This document shows positions 1 to 9,278 of a stretch of 64,000 nt of DNA, piece by piece. The translations under genes and the position numbers were made by a program. The notes beneath the pieces were generated by a model, which made no database searches, was not told the origin of the DNA, and worked only from the letters and a program-made list of their open reading frames with translations. Position 1 is the stretch's first letter, and the number at the start of each line of letters is the position of its first letter. This DNA comes from Apophysomyces variabilis. Taxonomy: Eukaryota > Mucoromycota > Mucoromycetes > Mucorales > Mucoraceae. The DNA is taken from assembly GCA_002749535.1 (NCBI GenBank), contig MZZL01000394.1:545975-609974 (forward strand), given 5' to 3'.

Positions 1-681
1 CGTATTTCTTTGTTTATCATATTAATATCTTCATTTTTAAGATTTTTCATCATATATTTTACTACTCCATGTATATTATTAACAGTTAATATTTTAGGAT
101 GTTTTTGAGAAGGTATATCAAATATTTTCCAGTTATTAGACAAGTCAATCATATTATATAAAATTAATAATATATGAAAATGGACACCTCCATCTTTATA
201 ATTTTCTCTTCTTATAAAATATTTTTTATATTATTATAAAACGGATTAATACCAGCTTTTCTATCATCTTTTTCAATCGATTTTAATTCTTTTAATACTA
301 AATCTATATCATCATTCATAGTTTGAGAATAAGTTAAGAAAAACTTTTTATTTTGGATTCTATTTCTTTCAGTTCCAACTTCCTTCGCATTTATTTTATT
401 ATCATTTTTATTTTTCCATTTTTTAATTCATTATATTTATTTTTTAAATTATTTAAGTTTTCAATAATTTCAGTTTTTTCCTTGGGGATATATACAAAAT
501 AACAATCAAAAATATCATTAAAAATGATATCTTTTGTTTTGTTATCAGCATTATTATAATCATTGATATAATTTTTAATATCTTCATCTAAATCTAAATT
601 TTTAAAAATATTTTTAATATAATTTAAAAGAGCAATGAAGCAACCTTTTGGAGTTTTAATATCAGTATATGATTTGACCAT
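1..681 (-). pseudogene. Endogenous CRESS-DNA virus-like Rep fragment, HUH endonuclease part (locus A)
   Basis: On the minus strand three rolling-circle replication motifs occur in the right order and spacing. Motif I, FFLTYSQ, lies at about 324-344. Motif II, with His-Phe-His at 174-182, lies in GGVHFHILL. It is followed by an FD...HPKI stretch like that of geminivirus and related Reps, and motif III (YMMK, with the likely nicking Tyr) lies at about 46-62. A 96-residue lysine- and asparagine-rich reading frame of unknown function (391-681) precedes motif I. The frame shifts between this segment and motif I, and again near 215-235, so the gene is dead. The helicase half would lie beyond position 1. 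In this family Rep nicks and joins DNA to start rolling-circle replication. Assignment to CRESS Reps is from motifs only; the exact clade is unknown. Confidence 0.66.
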
Positions 682-846
682 TTTGGATATTTCTTATATT
701 TTTATATAAAATTCAATTTTGAGATCAAAAGTATGCAAGGTGTCTCTGAGTCAAACTTTAAAAAATTTATTTTTTTGAAAGGTCCCAATTTCAATACTGA
801 CTAGTCCCCTTGTAAAAATTTACTTAAATTTTTTAGGCAGTCCTAA
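682..846. other. AT-rich spacer with a lone element end
   Basis: No gene is seen. At 800-813 the string gactagtcccctt is the near-exact inverse of the start of the small element at 847 (one mismatch). It looks like the right end of another copy, or a repeated end, of the same element. Confidence 0.35.
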
Positions 847-1139
847 AGGGGACTTGTCACTATCTGAAAGACAATATCAAATCACCCATAAGTGGTTTTT
901 TACTGTTAAATGCCCTGAACTAAGACATTTTTTGACTATGCAAGAAAGGAAAAAAAATGGCTTAATTCTCAAAGTAGTCGCTTTAGTGGCTGTTTGTTCA
1001 GCCTTTTATTAAAAAAGGTTGGCATTTATCAATACCAATTGAAAGTATAAAATTTAAAAATTACAGCTATATTAGTAGTCAACTAATTTTTAAAAATCAA
1101 GTGATTTGATATTGTCTTTCAGATAGTGACAAGTCCCCT
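847..1139. mobile_element. 293-bp MITE-like element with 39-bp inverted repeats
   Basis: The first 39 bases (from aggggacttgtcactatctg) are repeated exactly, inverted, at the end. The interior has no useful reading frame. The flanks share AA immediately outside the repeats, or TA at 844-845 and 1139-1140 if the ends are moved, so the target duplication is uncertain. The element forms the border where the truncated gag on its right stops. It is non-coding and would need a transposase in trans. The family is not recognised. Confidence 0.75.
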
Positions 1140-1568
1140 AACCATGCCTCAACTGTGGCTGATGAGCGTTCACCACGGAAAACTTCAGGTTGCACTGGTT
1201 TCACAGATTGAGGCAGAATGCTTGCTGTTTTCTGCGCATTGGCCACTTCCTGATGCAGCGCCTTAATCTCCTCTTATTGGGCTTGTAATTGTGCTAACAT
1301 CCCTTGAAAAGTCATCATCAAATTATTTTGTTCATTTGTGGAGTTCATTTTTCCTTTTTCACACGCCTTCTGAAATATCTTGCTAATTCTTTTTGCCTTC
1401 TCATGTAATAACTGTAAACTCTCACTTGACAACTTGATACATTGCTCTTCTGGTATAGCAACTGGCTATTCTCTTCTTAAGTACTCCAACCGGTATTCTT
1501 TGGCAAATATTCCAGGACAAACTCTTGAATTACTAACTTCTTCTATTGTTCAGTGGTGAAGGAACTTG
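1140..1568 (-). pseudogene. Gag N-terminal remnant of a Ty3/gypsy element (copy 0)
   Basis: Read on the minus strand this stretch resembles the start of the gag at 12400-12843. It shares the region encoding a Gln- and Glu-rich helical segment, then VQPEVF and the Ser/Arg-rich turn before the gag core. It lies just inside the LTR at 1583-1942, as expected for a gag start, and the same TAGCTGATG primer-site neighbourhood lies between them. The copy is cut at 1139/1140 by the right edge of the small inverted-repeat element, and no further gag or pol follows on the other side. Stops are present, so it is non-functional. Gag would form the particle shell of the retrotransposon. Confidence 0.6.
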
Positions 1569-1582
1569 TCATCAGCTATCAA

Positions 1583-1942
1583 TGTCATTGCCATATTCTG
1601 AGCTGGAAATTCAATGGCCAGATAGGGTTGAGACAGGTGTAGAAGATAATGAAATAAAAGATAAACAGATATGATGATCCTTTATTCTTTTCAATCATCT
1701 GCGTATTTATATTTTTTTGCTACAATTGTAATTACATAATAATAGTGGTGATAACTATAAGAAAGGAAAACTATGACAATATAGTGAAACTGTAACTATG
1801 AAAAGGGGCTCAGCAATGTATGGCAACAGATTAGAAATGGACTTCTTGAAGATGCCTGTTTTTAGAATGATGGCCGAAGCAAAAAGGAAGTTACCCTTTA
1901 TGGATCTTGGCTGTGATTGGTCGGAAGTTCTTGACTACGACA
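1583..1942 (-). repeat. 5' LTR of truncated gypsy copy 0
   Basis: On the minus strand it runs TGTCGTAG...AATGACA, with the short inverted ends typical of LTRs. Its length (360 bp) and interior are clearly related to the LTR at 12855-13191: both share the segment near tctgagctggaaa and the ggcc(a)tgattggt segment near the outer end. Its outer end is a single base from the intact element at 1944. Before that element inserted, this LTR would have stood about 40 bp from the 3' end of tRNA-Asp. Confidence 0.7.
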
Positions 1943-1943
1943 A

Positions 1944-2306
1944 TGTCGTTGTCGGAACCTGATTTCTGGAATTCGGATTCCTTTTGTGCTGACCCTGAAG
2001 AAGACGAACGAATCAGATCATTCATTGAGTTACAAGAAATCGAAGAAGACAATGTTTGAGATTAGATCATCGCGAAACATCATCTATCGAATCAATGCGC
2101 TTTGAAAAGTTTTACGACAGAATGATTTTACTGATCCCGCCAGGCACAAAGAAAATATAAATAGAGAAGAAATCAGTAACAATAAAATCATCTTTTTTAC
2201 GATCCTTATTTTTATTTATCTTATCGTTTCCCTGATCCGCTGCAAGTGTGACCGATCGACTACGTTACAGTGATTCGGAATAAAACTCAGATCCAAGGAA
2301 ACGACA
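1944..2306 (+). repeat. 5' LTR of gypsy-1
   Basis: Begins TGTCGT and ends ACGACA, a 6-bp inverted repeat. Matches 6838-7200 at a constant offset of 4894. Differences are at 1948, 1990, 2015 and 2132, all transitions at CpG sites. Confidence 0.95.
2153..2165 (+). promoter_or_regulatory. Possible LTR TATA box
   Basis: The string aaaatataaatag lies in the distal part of the LTR, upstream of gag, where a Pol II core promoter would be expected. Inferred from sequence only. Confidence 0.35.
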
Positions 2307-2308
2307 AT

Positions 2309-2321
2309 TGGTAGCTGATGA
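2309..2321 (+). promoter_or_regulatory. Primer binding site of gypsy-1
   Basis: TGGTAGC follows the 5' LTR by two bases and complements a tRNA 3' end reading GCTACCA, as in fungal initiator Met tRNA. The same TTGGTAGCTGATG occurs, inverted, inside the LTR of the truncated copy at 12855. Confidence 0.6.
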
Positions 2322-2490
2322 AATTTCGCTCTACCGAACAACAGTAAGCAAGACAAGAATCGATTATCTGTAGTGTCAGTCAAGAGAGACCTGGACACGA
2401 ATATACACCGTATTGTCAGTCAAGCGACTAGGACACAGTAAAGACGTCATTTTTCTGTCAGTCAAAGAAGACTTGGACATATTTTAGAAA

Positions 2491-3348
2491 ATGAACCAGC
2501 AACAACCGAATATGGCAGACATGGTGGCCATGATGACTGAGGCGCTAAGAACCATGCAACTGAATAACACTGGATCCTCCCCAGTAACCAAGGTCAAGGT
2601 TCGGGAACCAGACACGTATAAGGGCGACCGTGTGGCATCTGTAATTGACAGTTGGCTACGCTCTATTGAACGCTACTGCGACTTTGTTGAGATTGATGGC
2701 GAACGGAAGGTGAAGTATGCCGTCACACTATTGCGTGGACGTGCAGAAGTTTGGTGGCGACGTCTGGAGGCCAATGACGAAACGCCTGAGCAATGGGGAA
2801 GTTTCAAACGAAAATTGAACAGCGAATTTCGACCTGCACATACCTTGCGGATGGCCAGAGATCGGATGGCTGCGCTGCGACAAACTGGTTCTGTTGAAAC
2901 ATACGTAGACACCTTCCAAGATATTCAACTGGATATTCCTTCAATGACCGACGAGGAGGCCCTAGACCGCTTTGTAAGGGGATTACAAGATAATATTCGT
3001 ATCCATGTTATCACCTGGGAACCCACCACGTTGGACGAGGCGGTCCGTGCAGCTTTGGCTTATGACAGTGGAAGACGAATTGGGCGTCTGGTTGAACAAA
3101 CGCCGGTGTACTCCACAAACTCTTTCTCCATGCATCAGAACGACACAGCTACACCCATGGACCTTGATGTGGTGTCCAGCAGACAACCCCGGTTCAAAAG
3201 AAGGGTTGATCTCTCCAATGTCGAATGTTTCTTTTGCCATAAGCTCGGTCACAAACGTGGTAGTTGCCCCGAACGTATTGCCGCCATACGTAAACTGGAT
3301 CAGGAACATCAACAGCAGAAGTCGGATTTTCACCCCGCACAACTGTAA
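2491..3348 (+). CDS. gag: Gag capsid/nucleocapsid polyprotein of gypsy-1
   Basis: Intact 285-residue frame starting at the first ATG downstream of the LTR (MNQQQPNMADM). The centre has the retrotransposon gag core: a WWRRLEAN segment near residue 90, FKRKLNSEFRP, and the ALDRFVRGL helix. The C-terminus has one CCHC zinc knuckle of the form C-x2-C-x4-H-x4-C (CFFCHKLGHKRGSC) near residue 250. Gag assembles the cytoplasmic particle and packages element RNA. The stop at 3346-3348 lies inside the open part of the pol frame, which is shifted -1, so Pol may be made by frameshifting in 3294-3348 or by re-initiation. Codon use is GC-richer than the surroundings, as expected for a recent insertion. Confidence 0.93.
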   Translation: MNQQQPNMADMVAMMTEALRTMQLNNTGSSPVTKVKVREPDTYKGDRVASVIDSWLRSIERYCDFVEIDGERKVKYAVTLLRGRAEVWWRRLEANDETPEQWGSFKRKLNSEFRPAHTLRMARDRMAALRQTGSVETYVDTFQDIQLDIPSMTDEEALDRFVRGLQDNIRIHVITWEPTTLDEAVRAALAYDSGRRIGRLVEQTPVYSTNSFSMHQNDTATPMDLDVVSSRQPRFKRRVDLSNVECFFCHKLGHKRGSCPERIAAIRKLDQEHQQQKSDFHPAQL

Positions 3349-6300
3349 AGGGAGGTCAGTTGTGCATTACTGAAGATAAATCCTCCCCTGAGGCGAGTAT
3401 TGAGCCCACAGTTAATCAAAAAGAATGTGAGACCCACATTAATAAAGAATCTGTTTTTCTGTATGATACTGTTACCAATGATGAGGAAGACATCGATGCC
3501 GATCTCAGAGACGACAGCTCTTTTTTGAAACAATTGAACACCGCTGCCGACACTGAGCTACCTCTTTACGAAGTCCAGATCTCCGACCAGCGTTGCCACG
3601 CCCTAATTGACAGCGGAGCAGGAGCCAATTACGTATCGCCTAAAATAGCGCAACTTGCCAGTACAATCACGACAATCCCAGCGCGGGAAGTGGAAACGGC
3701 AGGTGGACATCGGACCGCAATCACCCAGAAAGCCCACCTGACAGTTTTCCTCGGGGGTTATAAGGCAAGAGTTGATGCGTACGTATTCCCGACCAAGTTC
3801 GACTTAATCTTAGGCCGCACGTGGTTGCAGCACACTCAACCACACCCAGATTGGACCACAGATCAATGGCATTTTTCTAAAGATGGTCGAGATTACGTAT
3901 TGCACCCAGATAAACCACGAACCAGTGGTGATCAGCGGGATTATCTAGTGTCTGCAAAACAAGCTGAGAAGCTCGTTCGCAAACAGGGTGCCGAATGTTA
4001 CTTAGTACATTTTAATGATCAGTCTGTACAAACGGTACAAGCGACTGACTGGAACGGACTTATGGGCGAATACGCTGAAGTGTTCAAGGACGAACCCACA
4101 GGGATTCCTCCAGACCGCGGAATACACCACGTTATCGACACTGGGGATGCTAAGCCAGTAAATCGCCCGCCATTTAAGATGAGCCCTGCCGAATTAGACG
4201 AGTTGAAGCGGCAATTATCTGAGTTGCTCTCGTTAGGCCGAATACGCCCCAGTTCATCGCCGTGGGGCGCCCCTGTACTGTTTGTGAAAAAGAAAGATGG
4301 TTCAATGCGAATGTGCATCGATTACCGCGCCCTGAACAAGGTCACTATCCGTAACACGCATCCGCTCCCTCGAATTGACGAATGCCTTGACCGTTTGCGA
4401 GGAGCTTCGCATTTCACAAGTCTTGATTTGAAGAGCGGATACCACCAAGTGCGGATCCACCCAGCTGACGTCCCTAAGACCGCTTTCAACACTCGTTATG
4501 GACAGTATGAATTTCTTGTCCTTCCCTTCGGCCTCACTAATGCACCTCCTACGTTTCAAAGCCTCATGAATAATGTGCTTGGTGATTGCCTGGATGATTT
4601 CGCGTTGGTATATCTCGATGATATCCTTATCTTCAGTAAGAATGAAGAAGATCATATTAAACATGTCCGACACGTCCTGGATCGGTTGCGCTCAGCCCAA
4701 CTTGTTGTCAATCTGAAGAAATGCGAATTTAACAAACGAGAACTGGTTTTCGTGGGCTTCCAAGTCTCTGCAGACGGGATATTACCGGCACCGGATAAAG
4801 TAAAAGCGATTCAACAATGGCCTGTACCTACTAATGTCCAAGAGGTCCGTCAGTTCATCGGCCTGGCCCAGCATTACCGAAGGTTCATTCCAGGATTTGC
4901 CGGCATTGCCACCCCACTCACTGACTTAACCAAAGGCACTGGCCACAAAAAGCGACCCATCGTTTGGACGGAATCTTGCCAACGTAGTTTCGATACGCTC
5001 AAATCAAAACTCACGGAAGCCCCAGTGCTTATGCCACCAGATATGAACAAACCGTATCGGATCGAGGCGGATGCATCGGATTATGGTATTGGCGCCGTCC
5101 TCTTGCAACCAGACGACCACGGTCAATGGCGTCCATTAGCATATGAGTCAAAGAAGTTGTCTCAAGCGGAGCGCTCATATCCAGCGCAGGAACGAGAATT
5201 GTTGGCAATATTGCATGCTCTCCGAACGTGGCGTTGCCTCATCGACGGCGCAGATTACACTGTCTACACTGACCATATGCCGCTCAAGTATTTCCGTGCG
5301 CAGGCTAAACCCACGCCACGTCTTATCCGCTGGATGTCAGAATTCGAATCTCTGGATCCAGACATACAGTACAAACCCGGCAAGGAGAACCATGTGCCCG
5401 ATTTACTCTCTCGCCGTGATGGCCCTGACTGCGATGCTGATGCTGAGTCTCTTGAACCGGATTATCTCTATGCTGCCCAAGTGGTTCCATCTTCTGAATG
5501 GCCAAAATTTTACGCACACCCGGAAGAGGAGTGGCCTGAAGACCTGAAACGTATGTTGGAAGCTGAACGCGACAACTTCGTGGTGCGCGATGGCCAAGTT
5601 TATCGAAAACTAAAGATTGGTGACTCCACCCAGGAAGTTCGTTATGTTCTTTTTGCGCGCCGGGCTGACCTAGTACAGAAATTTCATTGTGGATTTGGGC
5701 ATGCTGGTCAAACGACACTGTATGACCTGATGCGTAAGCGTTGGTGGTGGCCGAAGATGCGCGCCGATATCCAAACCTGGTTAGCCAGCTGCCCTCAATG
5801 CCAACTCGCTGGCAATGCAAACCGTAACGTGCATCACGCTCCAATGAAACCCTTGACAGTCCCTCCAGCCTTTTCAAGGTGGCATCTGGACTTTGTTGGT
5901 GAACTACCCTTAACGCGCAATGGCAATCGTTGGCTCCTGGTAGCAGTCGACTACGCTACCAATTGGCCTATCGCCCGTGCTGTGCCTGATGCTACTGGTG
6001 AAGCCATTGCCACGTTCTTGTATGAGGAAATTGTGATGCGTTTTGGCTGTCCAGAGGAGATCTTGTCCGACCGTGGAGCAAATTTTATGTCGAAGGTGCT
6101 CGCCGCATACCTTGCTAAACTGAAGCAGCACCATCTCTTCACGTCCGCCTATCACCCACGCACCAATGGGAAGTGCGAACGCCTGAATGGGGTATTCAAA
6201 CAGATGCTGCGCAAGTATGTTAATGGAGCTGTTCACCGTTGGGATGACTTTATCAACACTGCACTCTGGGCTTGCCGTATCCGAAAACATCGCACCACTG

Positions 6301-6731
6301 GGTTCAGCCCGTTCTATCTCACCTATGGTCGCGAACCCCGTCTTCCCGGTGATCCATTACACCCGTTTATCAATATCCCGACCACACATGATTTTGAGGA
6401 GCGTGCCAAAGCAGTTATTCCGGATCTTCGTCAGCTGCGCGATGCTCGTGCCATAGCAGAATCACGAATGGAAGCTGTTAGTCAACAGGACAAAGCCCGA
6501 TGGGACGCAGCCATTCGGCCTCAAGCTTTCACTATTGGTGACCATGTCCTGCTTCGTCATGAAAATCCGTATAGCCTGGAGTATAATTGGATGGGCCCCT
6601 ATATCATTGTGGATTCTCATGTGCCTAGTGGTATCTACAAACTGACGACCGTAGAAGGCGAACCTTATAATTCTTGGGTTCACACAGATCGACTCAAATA
6701 CGCCAAGTCTGAAACATTCCGTTCCACTTAG
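3294..6731 (+). CDS. pol: Pol polyprotein of gypsy-1: protease, reverse transcriptase, RNase H, integrase
   Basis: One open frame, -1 relative to gag and overlapping it by 55 bases. There is no ATG near the gag stop (a TTG stands at 3360), which favours frameshifting. Domains in order: aspartic protease with ALIDSGAGANYV; reverse transcriptase with FVKKKDGSMRMCIDYRALN, VLPFGLTNAPPTFQ and the catalytic YLDDILIFS; RNase H with RIEADASDYGIGAVLL and YTDHMPLKYF; integrase with the HHCC zinc domain (FHCGFGHAG...CPQCQ) and catalytic Asp in WHLDFVGE, Asp in LSDRGANF and Glu in NGKCERLNG. The end (GPYIIVDSH...) is a GPY/F-like module without a chromodomain. Together these make cDNA in the particle and insert it. 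No stop or frameshift breaks it. Confidence 0.95.
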   Translation, partial: TGSGTSTAEVGFSPRTTVKGGQLCITEDKSSPEASIEPTVNQKECETHINKESVFLYDTVTNDEEDIDADLRDDSSFLKQLNTAADTELPLYEVQISDQRCHALIDSGAGANYVSPKIAQLASTITTIPAREVETAGGHRTAITQKAHLTVFLGGYKARVDAYVFPTKFDLILGRTWLQHTQPHPDWTTDQWHFSKDGRDYVLHPDKPRTSGDQRDYLVSAKQAEKLVRKQGAECYLVHFNDQSVQTVQATDWNGLMGEYAEVFKDEPTGIPPDRGIHHVIDTGDAKPVNRPPFKMSPAELDELKRQLSELLSLGRIRPSSSPWGAPVLFVKKKDGSMRMCIDYRALNKVTIRNTHPLPRIDECLDRLRGASHFTSLDLKSGYHQVRIHPADVPKTAFNTRYGQYEFLVLPFGLTNAPPTFQSLMNNVLGDCLDDFALVYLDDILIFSKNEEDHIKHVRHVLDRLRSAQLVVNLKKCEFNKRELVFVGFQVSADGILPAPDKVKAIQQWPVPTNVQEVRQFIGLAQHYRRFIPGFAGIATPLTDLTKGTGHKKRPIVWTESCQRSFDTLKSKLTEAPVLMPPDMNKPYRIEADASDYGIGAVLLQPDDHGQWRPLAYESKKLSQAERSYPAQERELLAILHALRTWRCLIDGADYTVYTDHMPLKYFRAQAKPTPRLIRWMSEFESLDPDIQYKPGKENHVPDLLSRRDGPDCDADAESLEPDYLYAAQVVPSSEWPKFYAHPEEEWPEDLKRMLEAERDNFVVRDGQVYRKLKIGDSTQEVRYVLFARRADLVQKFHCGFGHAGQTTLYDLMRKRWWWPKMRADIQTWLASCPQCQLAGNANRNVHHAPMKPLTVPPAFSRWHLDFVGELPLTRNGNRWLLVAVDYATNWPIARAVPDATGEAIATFLYEEIVMRFGCPEEILSDRGANFMSKVLAAYLAKLKQHHLFTSAYHPRTNGKCERLNGVFKQMLRKYVNGAVHRWDDFINTALWACRIRKHRTTGFSPFYLTYGREPRLPGDPLHPFINIPTTHDFEERAKAVIPDLRQLRDARAIAESRMEAVSQQDKARWDAAIRPQAFTIGDHVLLRHENPYSLEYNWMGPYIIVDSHVPSGIYKLTTVEGEPYNSWVHTDRLKYAKSETFRST

Positions 6732-6822
6732 TATCACCCGACGGCGTCTCGCGCTCAATGGCGCCGTGACATGGAATCCCCCTCTCTTGCTGCCATGGCG
6801 TTGTTCAAGGACGACCAACAGT

Positions 6823-6837
6823 CCGAGGAGGGGATAT
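6823..6837 (+). promoter_or_regulatory. Polypurine tract of gypsy-1
   Basis: The purine-rich string gaggagggga lies directly before the 3' LTR start, where plus-strand DNA synthesis is primed in LTR retrotransposons. Confidence 0.7.
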
Positions 6838-7200
6838 TGTCATTGTCGGAACCTGATTTCTGGAATTCGGATTCCTTTTGTGCCGACCCTGAAGAAGACG
6901 AACGAATCGGATCATTCATTGAGTTACAAGAAATCGAAGAAGACAATGTTTGAGATTAGATCATCGCGAAACATCATCTATCGAATCAATGCGCTTTGAA
7001 AAGTTTTACGACAGAATGATTTTACCGATCCCGCCAGGCACAAAGAAAATATAAATAGAGAAGAAATCAGTAACAATAAAATCATCTTTTTTACGATCCT
7101 TATTTTTATTTATCTTATCGTTTCCCTGATCCGCTGCAAGTGTGACCGATCGACTACGTTACAGTGATTCGGAATAAAACTCAGATCCAAGGAAACGACA
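6838..7200 (+). repeat. 3' LTR of gypsy-1
   Basis: Same length and ends as the 5' LTR. The four differing positions (6842, 6884, 6909, 7026) are all CpG in one copy and TpG or CpA in the other. Confidence 0.95.
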
Positions 7201-7231
7201 ACAGAATCAACTTTATGAAAACGACAAGAAT

Positions 7232-7238
7232 AAAAAAA
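7232..7238 (-). terminator. RNA polymerase III terminator of tRNA-Asp
   Basis: Seven T residues on the minus strand begin one base after the tRNA 3' end. Confidence 0.8.
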
Positions 7239-7239
7239 C

Positions 7240-7311
7240 CTCTCAGACGGGGAATTGAACCCCGGTCTCCCGCGTGACAGGCGGGGATACTAACCACTAT
7301 ACTATCTGAGA
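7240..7311 (-). tRNA. tRNA-Asp (GTC)
   Basis: 72 nt on the minus strand. The acceptor arms TCTCAGA and TCTGAGA pair fully with discriminator G. The D arm carries the box A pattern TAGTATAGTGG, the anticodon loop is CTGTCAC (anticodon GTC), and the T arm has box B GGTTCAATTCC. It has no intron and a T-run follows. It is intact and presumably expressed. Its 3' flank holds the gypsy-1 and copy 0 insertions. Confidence 0.96.
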
Positions 7312-9278
7312 TATGTTTCTTGTGACACGATGTGTTGTAATTTTTCGGGCTGTACACAGGACCAACATCAACATGGAATTGTCATCGAAATCACAGGAAA
7401 TGTCCAGAGTATTCACGATGAACAGATTTACGTACACAACAATTACACCGGTTGTAGTGCACCTAAGTGGGGTGCACTGAGAGGGGGTGCGCGAGTAGAA
7501 AATGAAAATGATTAAACAATTCTGAAGTTAACAATGCAGTGTATAAAACTGGGTGTAACACGTTATGATAAATTACATATGATATCTGTCTCTCAAGTAC
7601 ATCCATAGACCTTACCTATCAATACAATTTCATCTTTTGTATCTTTTGTTATTATCATTTTTCTATTAGTAGTCTTGATATGTCTTTAGCCTTAGGACAA
7701 ACTTAGTTTTCTTGAAGGTAATGAAAATAAATATAGTGGGATCCAATAGAAAAAACCATAGCGAATTTTACCATACCTTTTCTGCTTAATTGAACAAGTG
7801 ATATTCTATGCTTAGATTGTACTTATTCAGTTGGCTGTCTTTTTTTATATCTTCCCTTTGTAAACCTCTTTATTGTTGTTTCACTTTAGCTGTTGTTGAG
7901 TTATTGTTGTCATTGGATCATTGGACGATCATTGAAACAAGTAACTAGCAATAGGCTTATTGTGTCATATTTTGTATTGCCTTTTGAGATCCTATTTTAT
8001 TGTACCCTTCTGCCACAACTTAGTATATCTATTTTATTGAGATCTTTTTCTTGTCTGTATACCTTTTCTAGTGTTGGTTCTGCTAATGTCTTTTATTATC
8101 CCTAACGTGTACTTCCAACCCCTATATAAACACTGCATGTATCACTTGTAACAAGGTGCATGGTAATTGTTTCCGGCCATCCCAGGGAAGTAAAAAAATA
8201 TGGAAATGAAGCGCTTGCATATACTCAATTCTACGGAAAGTCTTGGTCTTCTTCCTGTCTCTTCAGTTATGTGCATTACATTCTTGGAGGTACATGACAC
8301 TTGGGGTGGAGTTCGTGCACAACATATTTGGCTAGGATACAATGTCTAACAGTTGTTGGTACACTGCATCTTTTGAGATACACTACCTTTATAAACTGAA
8401 AGATAGATACACAACAGACTTCAATGGTGTACAACTTTTATGAGTAATGAACCTACCACTTAATCTTGACCTAGGTAAAACCAGTATTACATGATATTAT
8501 TATCTCTGCATTTTATTGTTCTATCCTGATGTATATGCTATTGTTTTTTAAGTTAACATAGTATAATTTATAATTATTTTCTTTTGTTTATTATTGCTGT
8601 CTTCTGTTTCATCTATTCTTTTATTAGTTTCTTTTCCTAAAGATCTTATCCCACTAGTATGAAGTTTAGTAGAAATTTTCCATTAATAAAAAGATAAGGA
8701 CAAAGAGAATGGAAAGGAAGGGAAGAGAGTGACATCCAAAAAACTCTTTTTGTGCCTCAAGCTCTGTTTATACTCTGAAATTTGTCTTAGTCAAGTTATA
8801 TTATTGTCATTAGATCACTGAGGATTATTGAAGCATATAATTGATAGAAGTTTATTGTGTATTTCACTAGAGTCTTTTTGTTTAGTACCTTTCTATTATT
8901 GTATTTCCTTCTTTTGATTATCTTTATTTTATTATTCTCTTTTAAAATTCTCTAACACTCTTTTTATGGTTGAGATTATCTTATTGTACCCTTCCTCTTT
9001 TATCAATTGTGATTACATTGTATCCTTTTCTTCTAAGTGTTATATTTATTGTACGCCCCTTCCCTTCCTATGTATATTTGTATTCTCTTTATTTTGTACC
9101 CTTCTGTTACAAGACAAAGCACCATATATGTCAATTGGTGAGGAGTGAGTGACAAAGTTATTTCAAGATGTGCTGTACTACTCTCAATCTATTATGGAAA
9201 CCTGAACAAAAGTCTCAAGGTTTATGGTTAAACTGGAGGAATTCGATAGAACCTTTGGAAAAAACCCTATCTCATGGC
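7312..9278. other. AT-rich intergenic region without a recognisable gene
   Basis: Only short, unconvincing reading frames occur, including a 61-codon one at 7330-7515 with no recognised domain. Two stretches, about 7890-8110 and 8795-9110, are diverged direct copies sharing patterns such as ttgtcattggatca and cttattgtaccctt. This suggests an old duplicated repeat. The nature of the repeat is unknown. Confidence 0.4.

Larger units (their letters stand above)
1944..7200 (+). mobile_element. Complete Ty3/gypsy LTR retrotransposon (gypsy-1)
   Basis: Two 363-bp LTRs bound an internal region with a primer site, uninterrupted gag and pol frames and a polypurine tract. The LTRs differ at only four positions (about 98.9% identical), so the insertion is young, and with both genes open it may be autonomous. 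No clean 5-bp target duplication is seen: the left flank gacaa abuts another LTR end and the right flank is acaga. The right LTR ends 39 bp from the 3' end of tRNA-Asp. There is no chromodomain; Pol ends in a GPY/F-like module. Confidence 0.95.

Noticed and set aside
2673..3342. Minus-strand and alternate-frame readings over gag and pol of gypsy-1
   Set aside because: They are shadows of the intact gag and pol frames.
3360..3362. TTG as the start codon of gypsy-1 pol
   Set aside because: The frame is open back to 3294 and overlaps gag, so a frameshifted fusion is more likely than a TTG start.
1939..7205. Target duplication for gypsy-1
   Set aside because: Left gacaa and right acaga do not match. 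The left flank is itself an LTR end, so inter-element recombination or overlap with LTR-like bases cannot be excluded.
7330..7515. 61-codon reading frame after tRNA-Asp
   Set aside because: It is short, with no recognised domain, no support from a second copy and no clear start context, so it is not called as a gene.
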